64,000 nucleotides of DNA from Streptomyces sp. NBC_00344 (GTDB lineage: Bacteria > Actinomycetota > Actinomycetes > Streptomycetales > Streptomycetaceae): positions 806,001-870,000 of the forward strand of contig NZ_CP107996.1 in assembly GCF_036088315.1 (NCBI RefSeq). The letters run 5' to 3'. Numbering within the stretch: the stretch's first letter is position 1; every line of letters begins with the position of its first letter. The position numbers and the translations under genes were made by a program. Positions 43,687-57,555 of this stretch are shown in pieces. The notes beneath the pieces were generated by a model. It was not told where the DNA came from, ran no database searches, and saw only the letters and a list, made by a program, of their open reading frames with translations.

Positions 43687-44319
43687 TTACGGCGAAGTCA
43701 CCGTCAGGGCCGGCGAGACGACGTACGAGGACACGAATGTCGTGGCGTCACCGTTGTTGATGAGGCCGAGGCACCCGGTGGCGTTGTAGGGACGCAGGTT
43801 TCCACCGCTGACCGCGAGCGTGTGGGTGGAGTTGGTGTAGGTGGCGTTCACCGAGCCCGATCCGGTGTTGGCACCGCTCGGTCCGTCGATGTCGGCATTG
43901 CAGGTGGCGCCACTGAGCTTGGCGGAAATCCCGGTGATGGTACCCGTGGTGACCCCCGTGGAGGCGTTGTACGAGACGGCGTTGAGCTTCCAAGGCAGCT
44001 TGTTCGGTGTGACGGTGAACTTGATGCCGAGCGGCCCTGAGCAGGTGGTGAAGCTGATGGTCTTGATGTCCGCGAGACCGGTGCCGGAGAGTCCCGAGCC
44101 GGTCTTCGCGGTGCCGGTGGCCGACGACGAGACACAGTTCAGCTGGGTGCCGGTCTTGGTGTCGGTGAGCGTGGTCTTTCCCGCGGTACCGGTGAAGTTC
44201 GGACCACCGGAGACCGTCCAGGTGGCCGTGGTGGTGGCCGAGGCCGAGGTGGCGGCGAATCCGGCTGCCGCGACCATGGCGACGGCGACGGTGGCGGCAT
44301 TTCTTGCGAGCTTGCGCAC
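43687..44319 (-). CDS. Small secreted protein of unknown function
   Basis: A 210-residue exported protein. The signal peptide (VRKLARNAATVAVAMVAAAGFAATSASA) precedes an all-beta, Thr/Ser/Gly-rich domain (TATWTVSGGPNFTGTAGKTTLTDTKTGTQLNCVSS...). It has four Cys (LNCVSS, TTCSGP, ATCNAD, TGCLGL) that could form two disulfides. I chose the GTG at 44319 with GGAGGG nine bases upstream; an open frame further upstream lacks a site. I do not recognise the family. It lies between the mce operon and a divergent PucR-type regulator. Confidence 0.78.
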   Translation of the reverse strand: MRKLARNAATVAVAMVAAAGFAATSASATTTATWTVSGGPNFTGTAGKTTLTDTKTGTQLNCVSSSATGTAKTGSGLSGTGLADIKTISFTTCSGPLGIKFTVTPNKLPWKLNAVSYNASTGVTTGTITGISAKLSGATCNADIDGPSGANTGSGSVNATYTNSTHTLAVSGGNLRPYNATGCLGLINNGDATTFVSSYVVSPALTVTSP

Positions 44320-44781
44320 GGGGAATTTCCCTCCGGGAAGTTGGGGCGTACCTGATAGGCCGGCGCAACGCCCGTAAAGAGACGGCGATCCGGCCATAGC
44401 GGCTCACTTCATGGAACGCGGTGCCGAATTACTCCGGCCACCCGGTCGAGCACCTTGCAATGGCGACGTTACGAGCGGGTAACCCGACGCCGCAATAGCA
44501 GTTGGCGAATTTAGGACCAACGTCTTACCGGCGGTTACTTTCTTGTCCTCCAACTAGCAGATCACCGCCGAGTCTTATCCCGAAGTGAGCACTCGGCCTC
44601 CCTGCGCACCGCAGTACCGCGGCGCTGGGACGTGGCGACCCTCCGCGTACGGGGTACTGCGCTCCGCCCACACCCTGGTCTATCTTCAGCAGCCGCACCC
44701 CATGACGTCCGGCGACCGTGAGAGCGCTTACCGGACGCAGGACCGCAGGCCCACGGGGTACTGGAACGAGGGGGAGACACC
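44320..44781. other. Divergent intergenic region, 462 bases
   Basis: This gap separates the start of the small secreted protein gene from the start of the PucR-type regulator and must hold both promoters. It is less G+C-rich in its middle (44455-44580). I see one short inverted repeat, GTTGG (44501-44505) with CCAAC (44517-44521), but no convincing -35/-10 pair. Open frames here have poor codon usage and no ribosome site, so I call no gene. Confidence 0.5.
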
Positions 44782-45987
44782 ATGCCCGGACCGGCACACT
44801 CACCGGATGCGGACGAACCGCTCAGCCCTCTCCCGCAGGAGTTCGCGGCGATCATGCGTCCCGAACTACCCAGTCTCATAAAGGAGATAGCGGCGGAGGT
44901 GACCAGGGCATATCCCGAGTACGCCCGCTTATTGAGCGGGCCCTACCGGGAGTCGATCCGGGTCGGCGTGGAGCAGAACCTCACCGTCTTCGTCGATCAG
45001 GTCGCATCCCCCACGGCGTCCTCCACGGTCCGCGACGAGATGTGCCGGAGGTTCGGCAGATTCGAGGCCTACGAGGGCCGCAGTCTGGACACACTCCAGG
45101 GCGCCTACCGCCTCGGGGCAAGAGTGGCACTCCGGCGGGCAAAGAGAGTCGGCCGCCGCTACAACCTCTCCCCCGCACTGATGCTGAGCTTCGCGGACGC
45201 GCTCTTCGCCTATGTGGACCAATTGGAATCCGTGACCCGCGAAGGATATCTGGATGTGGAGTCCCCGGCGGCGGGCGAGCGCACCGCAGCCCTGCGCCGA
45301 CGGCTCCTGCACCTCATTCTCGCAGGCTCACCGGTCTCCCGGACGTCCATCGCGGACCTCGCGGACCAGGCTGCTTGGCCCCTGCCGGAATCGGTCACCA
45401 TGGTGGCACTGCCCAGCAGATCGGCCGTATCCGCGGGGGCTTTCGCAGGCGATGTCATCGCCGATATGAATGATCCCCAGCCCCATCTGCTCATACCGGG
45501 CGCGGTGGACGACGAACGGCGCCTCATGCTGGACACCTCCCTGTCGGGAACCTGGGCCTGCGTCGGCCTGACCGTCCCGATCGGTGTCGCATCCGACTCG
45601 ATCCGCTGGGCACGCCAACTGCTCGAACTCGCCGAATCCGGCGCTGTCGCGCAGACCGGAACGCTGTACTGCGAAGACCACCTCGTCACCCTGTGGCTGC
45701 GGTCCGACCCCGCCCTCCTGCAACAGTTGGCCCACCGCGAACTCGCCCCGCTCGTCGGCCTCACACCCTCCCGGCGCGAACGGCTCGTCGACACGTTACG
45801 CATCTGGATGGCGACCAGGGGCACCGCGGCGCGCATGGGTGAGCTTCTTGACGTGCACCCCCAGACCGTCCGCTACCGCCTGCGGACCCTGGAAGGCATC
45901 TTCGGGGACCAGTTGAGCGACCCCGACCGCCGGTTCGCCACGGAACTGGTCCTGCGTGCGACGGCCTTGGAGAACCCGGACCGCTGA
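44782..45987 (+). CDS. PucR-type helix-turn-helix regulator
   Basis: The 401-residue regulator has an N-terminal all-helical region (EFAAIMRPELPSLIKEIAAEVTRAYPEYARLL...LDTLQGAYRLGARVAL) and a middle sensor-like region. It ends in a C-terminal PucR/CdaR helix-turn-helix (RLVDTLRIWMATRGTAARMGELLDVHPQTVRYRLRTLEGIFGDQLSDPDRRF). GGGGGAG precedes the ATG. It diverges from the secreted-protein and mce genes and could control them; the ligand is unknown. Such regulators in Streptomyces are numerous and mostly unstudied. Confidence 0.86.
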   Translation: MPGPAHSPDADEPLSPLPQEFAAIMRPELPSLIKEIAAEVTRAYPEYARLLSGPYRESIRVGVEQNLTVFVDQVASPTASSTVRDEMCRRFGRFEAYEGRSLDTLQGAYRLGARVALRRAKRVGRRYNLSPALMLSFADALFAYVDQLESVTREGYLDVESPAAGERTAALRRRLLHLILAGSPVSRTSIADLADQAAWPLPESVTMVALPSRSAVSAGAFAGDVIADMNDPQPHLLIPGAVDDERRLMLDTSLSGTWACVGLTVPIGVASDSIRWARQLLELAESGAVAQTGTLYCEDHLVTLWLRSDPALLQQLAHRELAPLVGLTPSRRERLVDTLRIWMATRGTAARMGELLDVHPQTVRYRLRTLEGIFGDQLSDPDRRFATELVLRATALENPDR

Positions 45988-46025
45988 CGCGCTCCCGCTT
46001 GCCAGCCGCGCCCGCCACCCCATAT

Positions 46026-46057
46026 CTTACTGCAAAGTAAGCTTACTTCAGAGTAAG
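46026..46057 (+). promoter_or_regulatory. Two tandem palindromic operators before the SCP2 gene
   Basis: Two abutting 16-bp sites, CTTACT-GCAA-AGTAAG (46026-46041) and CTTACT-TCAG-AGTAAG (46042-46057), have identical 6-bp arms and 4-bp centres. They end ten bases before the GTG start. The form is that of a TetR-family operator bound by two dimers. Confidence 0.75.
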
Positions 46058-46066
46058 GATGTACGC

Positions 46067-46528
46067 GTGGCGGACAACATCAGCGACAGGCTGGCCGGGC
46101 TGGACTTCGCGTCCGTCTCCCCACAGGAGTTCGCGGGAATCGTCAAGAGCATGTCGGCGAAGGAGATCAACGAGGTCACCCGCGGGGATCTGCGCCGGCA
46201 CATCCTCAAAGAGGTCTTCGGCCGGATGGAGCGGCAGTTCCGCCCGGAGAGCGCGGGTGCCCTCGAAGCTGTGATCCGCTGGAAGATCACCGGTGAGAGC
46301 GACGTGGTCTACGAGACCACGATCTCGGGCGGCGCATGCACCGTCACCGAAGGCCGCACCGACGGCGAGCCGAGACTCACGCTCGTGATGGGTGACGCCG
46401 ACTTCCTCAAGCTCGTGTCCGGCAACGCCAGCCCCGTGACCCTGTTCATGCTGCGCAAGGTCAAGATCGCCGGCGATGTGGGCCTGGCCTCCGGGCTGAC
46501 CCGGTACTTCGACATTCCCAAGGCCTGA
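46067..46528 (+). CDS. SCP2-fold sterol/lipid-binding protein
   Basis: A 153-residue cytoplasmic protein with the sterol-carrier-protein-2 fold: FGRMERQFRPESAGALEAVIRWKITG, followed by GGACTVTEGRTDGEPRLTLVMGDADFLKLVSGNASPVTLFMLRKVKIAGDVGLA, the classic SCP2 stretch ending in KIAGD. Binds acyl-CoA, fatty acids or sterols in a hydrophobic tunnel. GTG start with GTAAGGA about seven bases upstream, inside the second operator. It is 15 bases before the acyl-CoA dehydrogenase gene and co-transcribed with it. Confidence 0.88.
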   Translation: MADNISDRLAGLDFASVSPQEFAGIVKSMSAKEINEVTRGDLRRHILKEVFGRMERQFRPESAGALEAVIRWKITGESDVVYETTISGGACTVTEGRTDGEPRLTLVMGDADFLKLVSGNASPVTLFMLRKVKIAGDVGLASGLTRYFDIPKA

Positions 46529-46543
46529 GGGGAGACCGCGGAC

Positions 46544-47758
46544 ATGAGCGGCTTTTCCCTCGAACTCACCGAGGAACAGCGCGACTTGAAGGATTGGGTG
46601 CACGGCTTCGCCGCCGAGGTGGTGCGCCCTGCCGCCGCCGAGTGGGACGAGCGTGAAGAGACACCCTGGCCGGTCATCAAAGAGGCCGCCAAGATCGGCC
46701 TCTACGGATTCGAGTCCCTCGCCGACATGTACGGCGACCCCAGCGGACTCTCCCTCCAGATCGCCAACGAGGAACTCTTCTGGGGTGACGCGGGCATCGG
46801 CATGGCGCTCTTCGGCACCTCACTTGCGGTGGCCGGGATCTTCTCGTCCGGCACCCCGGACCAGCTCGCGGAGTGGGTCCCGCAGTGTTTCGGCGACCAG
46901 GACGACCCCCGGCTCGCGGCCTTCTGCGTGTCGGAGCCCCAGGCCGGGTCCGATGTCTCGGCCATGCGCACCCGCGCCCGCTACGACGAGGCGAGCGACG
47001 AGTGGGTGATCAACGGCCAGAAGGCATGGATCACCAACGGCGGCATCGCGGACATCCATGTGGTCGTCGCATCGGTCGACCCCGAGCTGGGATCTCGCGG
47101 CCAGGCCGCGTTCATCGTGCCGCCCCACACCAACGGCCTGGCCGGCAACCGCAAGATCAAGAAGCTGGGACTGCGTGCCTCGCACACCGCCGATGTGTTT
47201 CTCGACGACGTGCGTGTGCCCGGTCACTGCCTACTGGGCGGCAGGGAAAGACTGGACCGCCGGCTCTCCCGTGCCCGCGAGGGCGGCCGGGCGAAGGGCC
47301 AGGCGGCCATGGCGACGTTCGAGGTCAGCCGCCCCACGGTGGGCGCCCAGGCGCTCGGGATCGCCCGGGCGGCCTATGAGTACGCCCTGGAATACGCGGG
47401 TGACCGGTATGCCTTCGGCCGTCCCGTCATCGAGAACCAGTCCATCGCCTTCGCCCTTGCGGATCTGCGGACCGAGATCGAGTCCGTACGGCTGCTGATC
47501 TGGCAGGCCGCCTGGATGGCCCGTAACGACAAGACCTTCGACGCGGGCCAGGGCTCGATGTCCAAGCTGCGGGCCGGCGAACTGGCCGTCGCCGCATCGG
47601 AGAAGGCTGTGCAGATACTCGGCGGTGCGGGCTACAGCCGTGATCACCCGGTCGAACGGATGTACCGCGACGCGAAGATCTACACAATTTTCGAGGGCAC
47701 GAGCGAGATCCAGCGTCTGGTCATCGCGCGGGCGATCTCCGGCCGGCAGATCCGCTGA
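46544..47758 (+). CDS. Acyl-CoA dehydrogenase
   Basis: The 404-residue FAD enzyme forms the alpha-beta double bond of an acyl-CoA. FAD and substrate motifs: AAFCVSEPQAGSDVSAMRTRA and WVINGQKAWITNGG in the beta domain, YAFGRPVIENQSIAFALADLRTEI in the C-terminal helical domain, and the catalytic base Glu in KIYTIFEGTSEIQRLVIARAI. Between HCLLGG and VGAQALGIA there is an Arg-rich stretch (RERLDRRLSRAREGGRAKGQAAM) where most family members have a shorter hydrophobic loop. GGGGAGA precedes the ATG. Pairing with the SCP2 protein and closeness to the mce operon suggest a lipid or sterol side-chain substrate (inference). Confidence 0.9.
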   Translation: MSGFSLELTEEQRDLKDWVHGFAAEVVRPAAAEWDEREETPWPVIKEAAKIGLYGFESLADMYGDPSGLSLQIANEELFWGDAGIGMALFGTSLAVAGIFSSGTPDQLAEWVPQCFGDQDDPRLAAFCVSEPQAGSDVSAMRTRARYDEASDEWVINGQKAWITNGGIADIHVVVASVDPELGSRGQAAFIVPPHTNGLAGNRKIKKLGLRASHTADVFLDDVRVPGHCLLGGRERLDRRLSRAREGGRAKGQAAMATFEVSRPTVGAQALGIARAAYEYALEYAGDRYAFGRPVIENQSIAFALADLRTEIESVRLLIWQAAWMARNDKTFDAGQGSMSKLRAGELAVAASEKAVQILGGAGYSRDHPVERMYRDAKIYTIFEGTSEIQRLVIARAISGRQIR

Positions 47759-47768
47759 GCGCCTCCGT

Positions 47769-47813
47769 CCCCGGCCGTGCCCGGGCGGTACCGCACGTCG
47801 GACACGGCCGGGG
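47769..47813 (+). terminator. Terminator after the acyl-CoA dehydrogenase gene
   Basis: Perfect 11-bp arms, CCCCGGCCGTG (47769-47779) and CACGGCCGGGG (47803-47813), with a 23-nt loop, start ten bases past the stop. Confidence 0.75.
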
Positions 47814-47996
47814 CTTCGCCGCGTAAGCCGGCGAAGCGGGGCCACGCGGGGGTCCGGTGCCCGCGCCGCGGGTCGGCGCCCGGGACCGAGGATCCCTGAA
47901 ACGGGAGCCCAGCGGCCTCGGCAGCGCAAGCGACCGGGGCCCTTGAGCCGGGGGGCTCAGCCCTCAAGCCCGGGGGCTCAGCCTTCCGCCGGAGTC

Positions 47997-48743
47997 TCAG
48001 CCCTTCAGCCAGTCCTCGAACGACACGGTGCCCCGCACATCGGGATGCGCCGACGTGGCCGCCCCCGAGCGGAACGCCCTGCCGAAACCGCCGGGCAGCG
48101 GTACGGGCAGCAGCAGTGGCCGCTTCCCGGCCGACGTCCGCCAGGCGCGGGCCAGGTCACCCACCTCGCCGATCACAGGTCCTGCCACCTCGACCCGGTC
48201 GCGGCGCGGCGGCCGCTCGGCCACCCCGGCCACCGCCCGTGCCACCTCTTCGACCGCGACGGTCTGCAATCTGCCCTTCGGCACCGGGATCACCCCCCAC
48301 CGCGCGGCGGCCGCGAAACCCGAAGCGACGAAGCCATGGAACTGGGTGGCCCGCACGATGGTCCAGGGGACGCGCCCCTGCTCCACCACTCGCTCCTGTT
48401 CGGTCTTCACCCGGTAGTAGCCCATCGGCATCCGGTCACAACCGACGATCGAGACACACACGTGGTGGCCCACACCTGCGGCCTCTTCAGCGGCCAGCAG
48501 ACGGCGCGACCCCCCGACGAGAGTCCGAGCCGACTTCCTCGCCGAGGCCGACGCACTGTTGGTGGCGTCGACCACGACGTCACAGCCCTTGAGCCCGGCT
48601 TCGAGACCTTCTCCCGTGACGAGGTCGACCCGGTACTCCTGGGAACGGCGGCTGAGCACCCGCACTCCGTGTCCGCGCGAGCTCAGTTCTTCGGCGACGG
48701 GGCGGCCGAGCGTCCCCGTTCCGCCCACAATGGCGATCTTCAT
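47997..48743 (-). CDS. NAD(P)-binding atypical SDR (NmrA-like) protein
   Basis: The 248-residue protein has the N-terminal dinucleotide motif MKIAIVGGTGTLGRPVAEEL. The VVVDATNSAS and YYRVKTEQERVVEQGRVPWTIVRATQFHGF stretches are seen in NmrA-like and ycf39-like reductases or redox sensors. The usual YxxxK pair is replaced by YYRVKTEQE, in keeping with an atypical SDR. I chose the ATG at 48743 over the GTG six bases upstream because it begins directly at the Rossmann motif. It diverges from the BlaI gene across 90 bases. Confidence 0.85.
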   Translation of the reverse strand: MKIAIVGGTGTLGRPVAEELSSRGHGVRVLSRRSQEYRVDLVTGEGLEAGLKGCDVVVDATNSASASARKSARTLVGGSRRLLAAEEAAGVGHHVCVSIVGCDRMPMGYYRVKTEQERVVEQGRVPWTIVRATQFHGFVASGFAAAARWGVIPVPKGRLQTVAVEEVARAVAGVAERPPRRDRVEVAGPVIGEVGDLARAWRTSAGKRPLLLPVPLPGGFGRAFRSGAATSAHPDVRGTVSFEDWLKG

Positions 48744-48833
48744 GACCACGGGACGGATCAGGACCGCATGTTTGTGACATCCCGGGACGCCGGTCTACAT
48801 TTCCGTGGACGACATACCCGGAAGGACGCTCAG

Positions 48834-49201
48834 ATGCCCGAGGTGCCCCCCGAACGCCGGCCGTCCGGCGAGCTCGAGGCGAGTGTGCTGGCGGCGCTGT
48901 GGGCAGCAGGCGGGCCGCTGACCCCCGCCGATGTGCAGCGCACGCTCGGCAGGCAGCTCGCCCGCACCACCGTCACCACGATCCTGAGCCGCCTGTACGA
49001 CAAGGGCTGGGTGGCCCGGACCCGCTCCGGGCGCGGTTTCGCGTACACGCCGACCGAGGACTCCCCCGGTCTCACCGCCCGCCGGATGCACACCGAGCTG
49101 GAGAAGGAGGAGGACCGCTCCACCGTCCTCGCCCGTTTCGTCTCCCGGCTCAGCTCCGATGACGAGCAGCTGCTGCGCACCCTCCTGGGGGAACAGGAGA
49201 A

Positions 49202-49205
<4 letters not shown>
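48834..49205 (+). CDS. BlaI/MecI-family repressor
   Basis: A 123-residue winged-helix repressor: LEASVLAALWAAGGPLTPADVQRTLGRQLARTTVTTILSRLYDKGWVARTRSGRGFAYTP, then a dimerising helix with Leu-rich end. AAGGA is eight bases before the ATG. It overlaps the M56 peptidase gene by four bases. In the known bla/mec systems the paired peptidase inactivates the repressor; the target genes here are unknown and no beta-lactamase is adjacent. Confidence 0.92.
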
Positions 49206-51443
<2,238 letters not shown>

Positions 51444-51504
51444 GCCACCCTGACCGACGGCGCGGCCTTCCCCGGATACTTTCGACAACCCCTTTACTAA
51501 CCCC

Positions 51505-51534
51505 TTGCCGATCACACGGTGCGCGTCATAGCCT
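51505..51534 (+). promoter_or_regulatory. Probable promoter of the ROK-GH2 operon
   Basis: TTGCCG (51505-51510) and TAGCCT (51529-51534) are separated by 18 bp. Transcription would start near 51541-51546, very close to the presumed N-terminus of the ROK protein, so the message may be nearly leaderless. Confidence 0.5.
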
Positions 51535-51646
51535 GACCTTCCGTCGTGTTGCCGAAGGGCTGGGGGCTGTCATCACAGGCACATCCCGCGACATCCGTAC
51601 GGCCAACCGCTACCGGGTACTGCGGCAGATCATCGCCTCGTCCCCG

Positions 51647-55671
<4,025 letters not shown>

Positions 55672-55690
55672 CCGGTCGGCGGTGACGACC

Positions 55691-55721
55691 GTGCCCGGCG
55701 GGCTCCTGGGCCCGCCGGCAC
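55691..55721 (+). terminator. Terminator after the GH2 gene
   Basis: GTGCCCGGCGGGC pairs with GCCCGCCGGCAC (one bulged C), with a short loop, 20 bases past the stop. Confidence 0.72.
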
Positions 55722-55834
55722 GCCGACGGCCCCCAGACCGGATTCCGTCCTGACCGGCAGCGGCAGTTCGGGGGCGTGAGCTCCTCTCCATGACGTACAG
55801 AGGGCAGACAGTGTCCTGACAACTCCTGAACCAG

Positions 55835-55848
55835 TGGGAGCGCTCCCA
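55835..55848. promoter_or_regulatory. CebR-type box, upstream copy
   Basis: A perfect palindrome, TGGGAGCGCTCCCA, identical to the known Streptomyces CebR operator that controls cellulose and cellobiose genes. It lies about 200 bases before the GH5 start and 151 bp from the second box, a distance that could allow looping. Confidence 0.85.
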
Positions 55849-55942
55849 AGGTGACGGCGCACCAAAGAACTGTCAAGAGGGCGGGAGAAATACGAACAGT
55901 GAAGCCCTTCCTGCGGGTTCTGGGCGGAGTTCGCTCCATCTC

Positions 55943-55999
55943 TTGTCATGCACAGCCGGTTATGGTTACTCTCCCGATCAACCAGTGGGAGCGCTTCCA
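55943..55999 (+). promoter_or_regulatory. Cellulase operon promoter with second CebR-type box
   Basis: TTGTCA (55943-55948), a 17-18 bp spacer and a weak -10 (TTACTC or TACTCT around 55966-55972) are followed by TGGGAGCGCTTCCA (55986-55999). This box differs from the CebR consensus at one position. The box sits over the expected transcription start, as in the xyloglucan promoters. Confidence 0.7.
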
Positions 56000-56050
56000 C
56001 TCGTGACATGTGCCACAAAAGGCGCATGACGGATTGTAAGGACGCGCTCC

Positions 56051-57541
56051 ATGAGCCCACCACGATTACCTGTGATCGCCGCTGCCGGCGCGTTCGCCGT
56101 CGCAGCGGCTGCCGTACTGCTTCCCCCGCTCACCGCGTCCGGCGCCACCCCTGCCTGCTCGGTCGAGTACTCCGTCACCAACTCCTGGGACAGCGGCTTC
56201 CAGGCCGGCGTAAAGATCATCAACAACGGCGCCCCCACCAGCAGCTGGTCGCTGAAGTTCGATTTCGCCGGTACCCAGAAGGTGACACAGGGCTGGAGCG
56301 CCAAGTGGTCCCAGTCGGGCAGAACCGTCACCGCGTCCAACGAAAGCTGGAACGGCGCGCTGCCGACCGGCGGCAGTGTCGACGCCGGGTTCATCGCCTC
56401 CGGGAAGGGTTCGGATCCGGCACCCACCACGTTCGAACTGAACGGTGTCACCTGCGACAAGGATCCGGGCAGCTCCCCCAGCCCAAGCCCCACCGGCACC
56501 GATCCTTCGCAGCCGCCGGCCGACCCCGGCACCGCGCCGGCGCTGCACGCCTCCGGCAACAAGCTGGTGGACGCGAAGGGCGCGGAACGTCATCTGTACG
56601 GAGTCAACCGCTCCGGGGGCGAGTTCATGTGTGTCCAGGGCCGCGGCATCTTCGACGGCCCGGTCGACGACGCCTCCGTGGCGGCCATCGCCGACTGGAA
56701 GGTGAACACCGTCCGGATTCCGCTGAACGAGGAGTGCTGGCTCGGCACCGCCGACATCGATCCCGCGTACGCGGGCGCCAACTACGTCAGTGCGGTCAAG
56801 GACTACGTCTCCCGCCTCGAGGCCCACGGGATCACTCCGATCGTGGAGCTCCACTGGACCTACGGCACCTACACCGGCAACTCGTCGGGCTGTGCCGACG
56901 TACACGCAAGCTGCCAGAAGCCGATGCCCGACGCGCAGTACTCCCCTTCCTTCTGGAAGTCGGTGGCCGGCACCTTCAAAGACGACCCCGCGGTGGCTTT
57001 CGACCTGTTCAACGAGCCCTATCCGGACCGCGCCACCACCACACTCGACCAGGCGTGGACATGCTGGCGCGACGGCGGGACCTGCCCCGGTATCGGCTAC
57101 GAGGTGGCCGGTATGCAGGACCTGGTGGACGCGGTACGAGCAGCGGGCGCCCAGAACCTCGTCCTGATCCCGGGCGTCGCCTACGCCAACGACCTGCGCC
57201 AGTGGGTCTCCCATGAGCCGGCCGACCCGGCGGGCAACACGGCCGCCGCGTGGCACTCGTACAACTTCAACACCTGCTCATCGGCGAGCTGCTGGAACGA
57301 ACAGCTGACGCCGGTGATCTCCAAAGTTCCGTTCGTGGCGGGTGAGATCGGCGAGAACACCTGCTCGCACGGCTACGTCGACCAGGTCATGTCCTGGCTC
57401 GACGCGCACGACGCCTCGTATCTGGGCTGGACCTGGAACACCTGGGACTGCTCCACCGGCCCTTCGCTGATCAGCAGTTACGACGGCACCCCCACCCCCT
57501 ACGGCACCGGGTTGCGCGATCATCTGCGCTCCCTCCGATGA
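56051..57541 (+). CDS. Secreted endoglucanase, CBM2 + GH5
   Basis: Cuts cellulose internally. The 496 residues comprise a signal peptide (AAAGAFAVAAAAVLLPPLTASGA), an N-terminal CBM2 cellulose-binding domain (about 35-137: CSVEYSVTNSWDSGFQAGVKIINNG...WSLKFDFAGTQKVTQGWSAKWSQSG), a Pro/Ser/Thr linker (PGSSPSPSPTGTDPSQPPADP) and a GH5 barrel. The catalytic acid/base is E322 in FDLFNEPYPD and the nucleophile E432 in VAGEIGENTC. The YGVNRSGGEFMCVQG start of the barrel is typical of actinobacterial GH5 cellulases. First gene of a two-gene operon under CebR-type boxes. No clear ribosome site; TAAGGA lies 11 bases before the ATG. Confidence 0.93.
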   Translation: MSPPRLPVIAAAGAFAVAAAAVLLPPLTASGATPACSVEYSVTNSWDSGFQAGVKIINNGAPTSSWSLKFDFAGTQKVTQGWSAKWSQSGRTVTASNESWNGALPTGGSVDAGFIASGKGSDPAPTTFELNGVTCDKDPGSSPSPSPTGTDPSQPPADPGTAPALHASGNKLVDAKGAERHLYGVNRSGGEFMCVQGRGIFDGPVDDASVAAIADWKVNTVRIPLNEECWLGTADIDPAYAGANYVSAVKDYVSRLEAHGITPIVELHWTYGTYTGNSSGCADVHASCQKPMPDAQYSPSFWKSVAGTFKDDPAVAFDLFNEPYPDRATTTLDQAWTCWRDGGTCPGIGYEVAGMQDLVDAVRAAGAQNLVLIPGVAYANDLRQWVSHEPADPAGNTAAAWHSYNFNTCSSASCWNEQLTPVISKVPFVAGEIGENTCSHGYVDQVMSWLDAHDASYLGWTWNTWDCSTGPSLISSYDGTPTPYGTGLRDHLRSLR

Positions 57542-57555
57542 GAGGTTCCCTTTCG

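Noticed and set aside
47940..47990. Direct repeats of GGGGGCTCAGCC
   Set aside because: Two or three short degenerate copies between two stop codons, without hairpin form or coding role. Too small to interpret.
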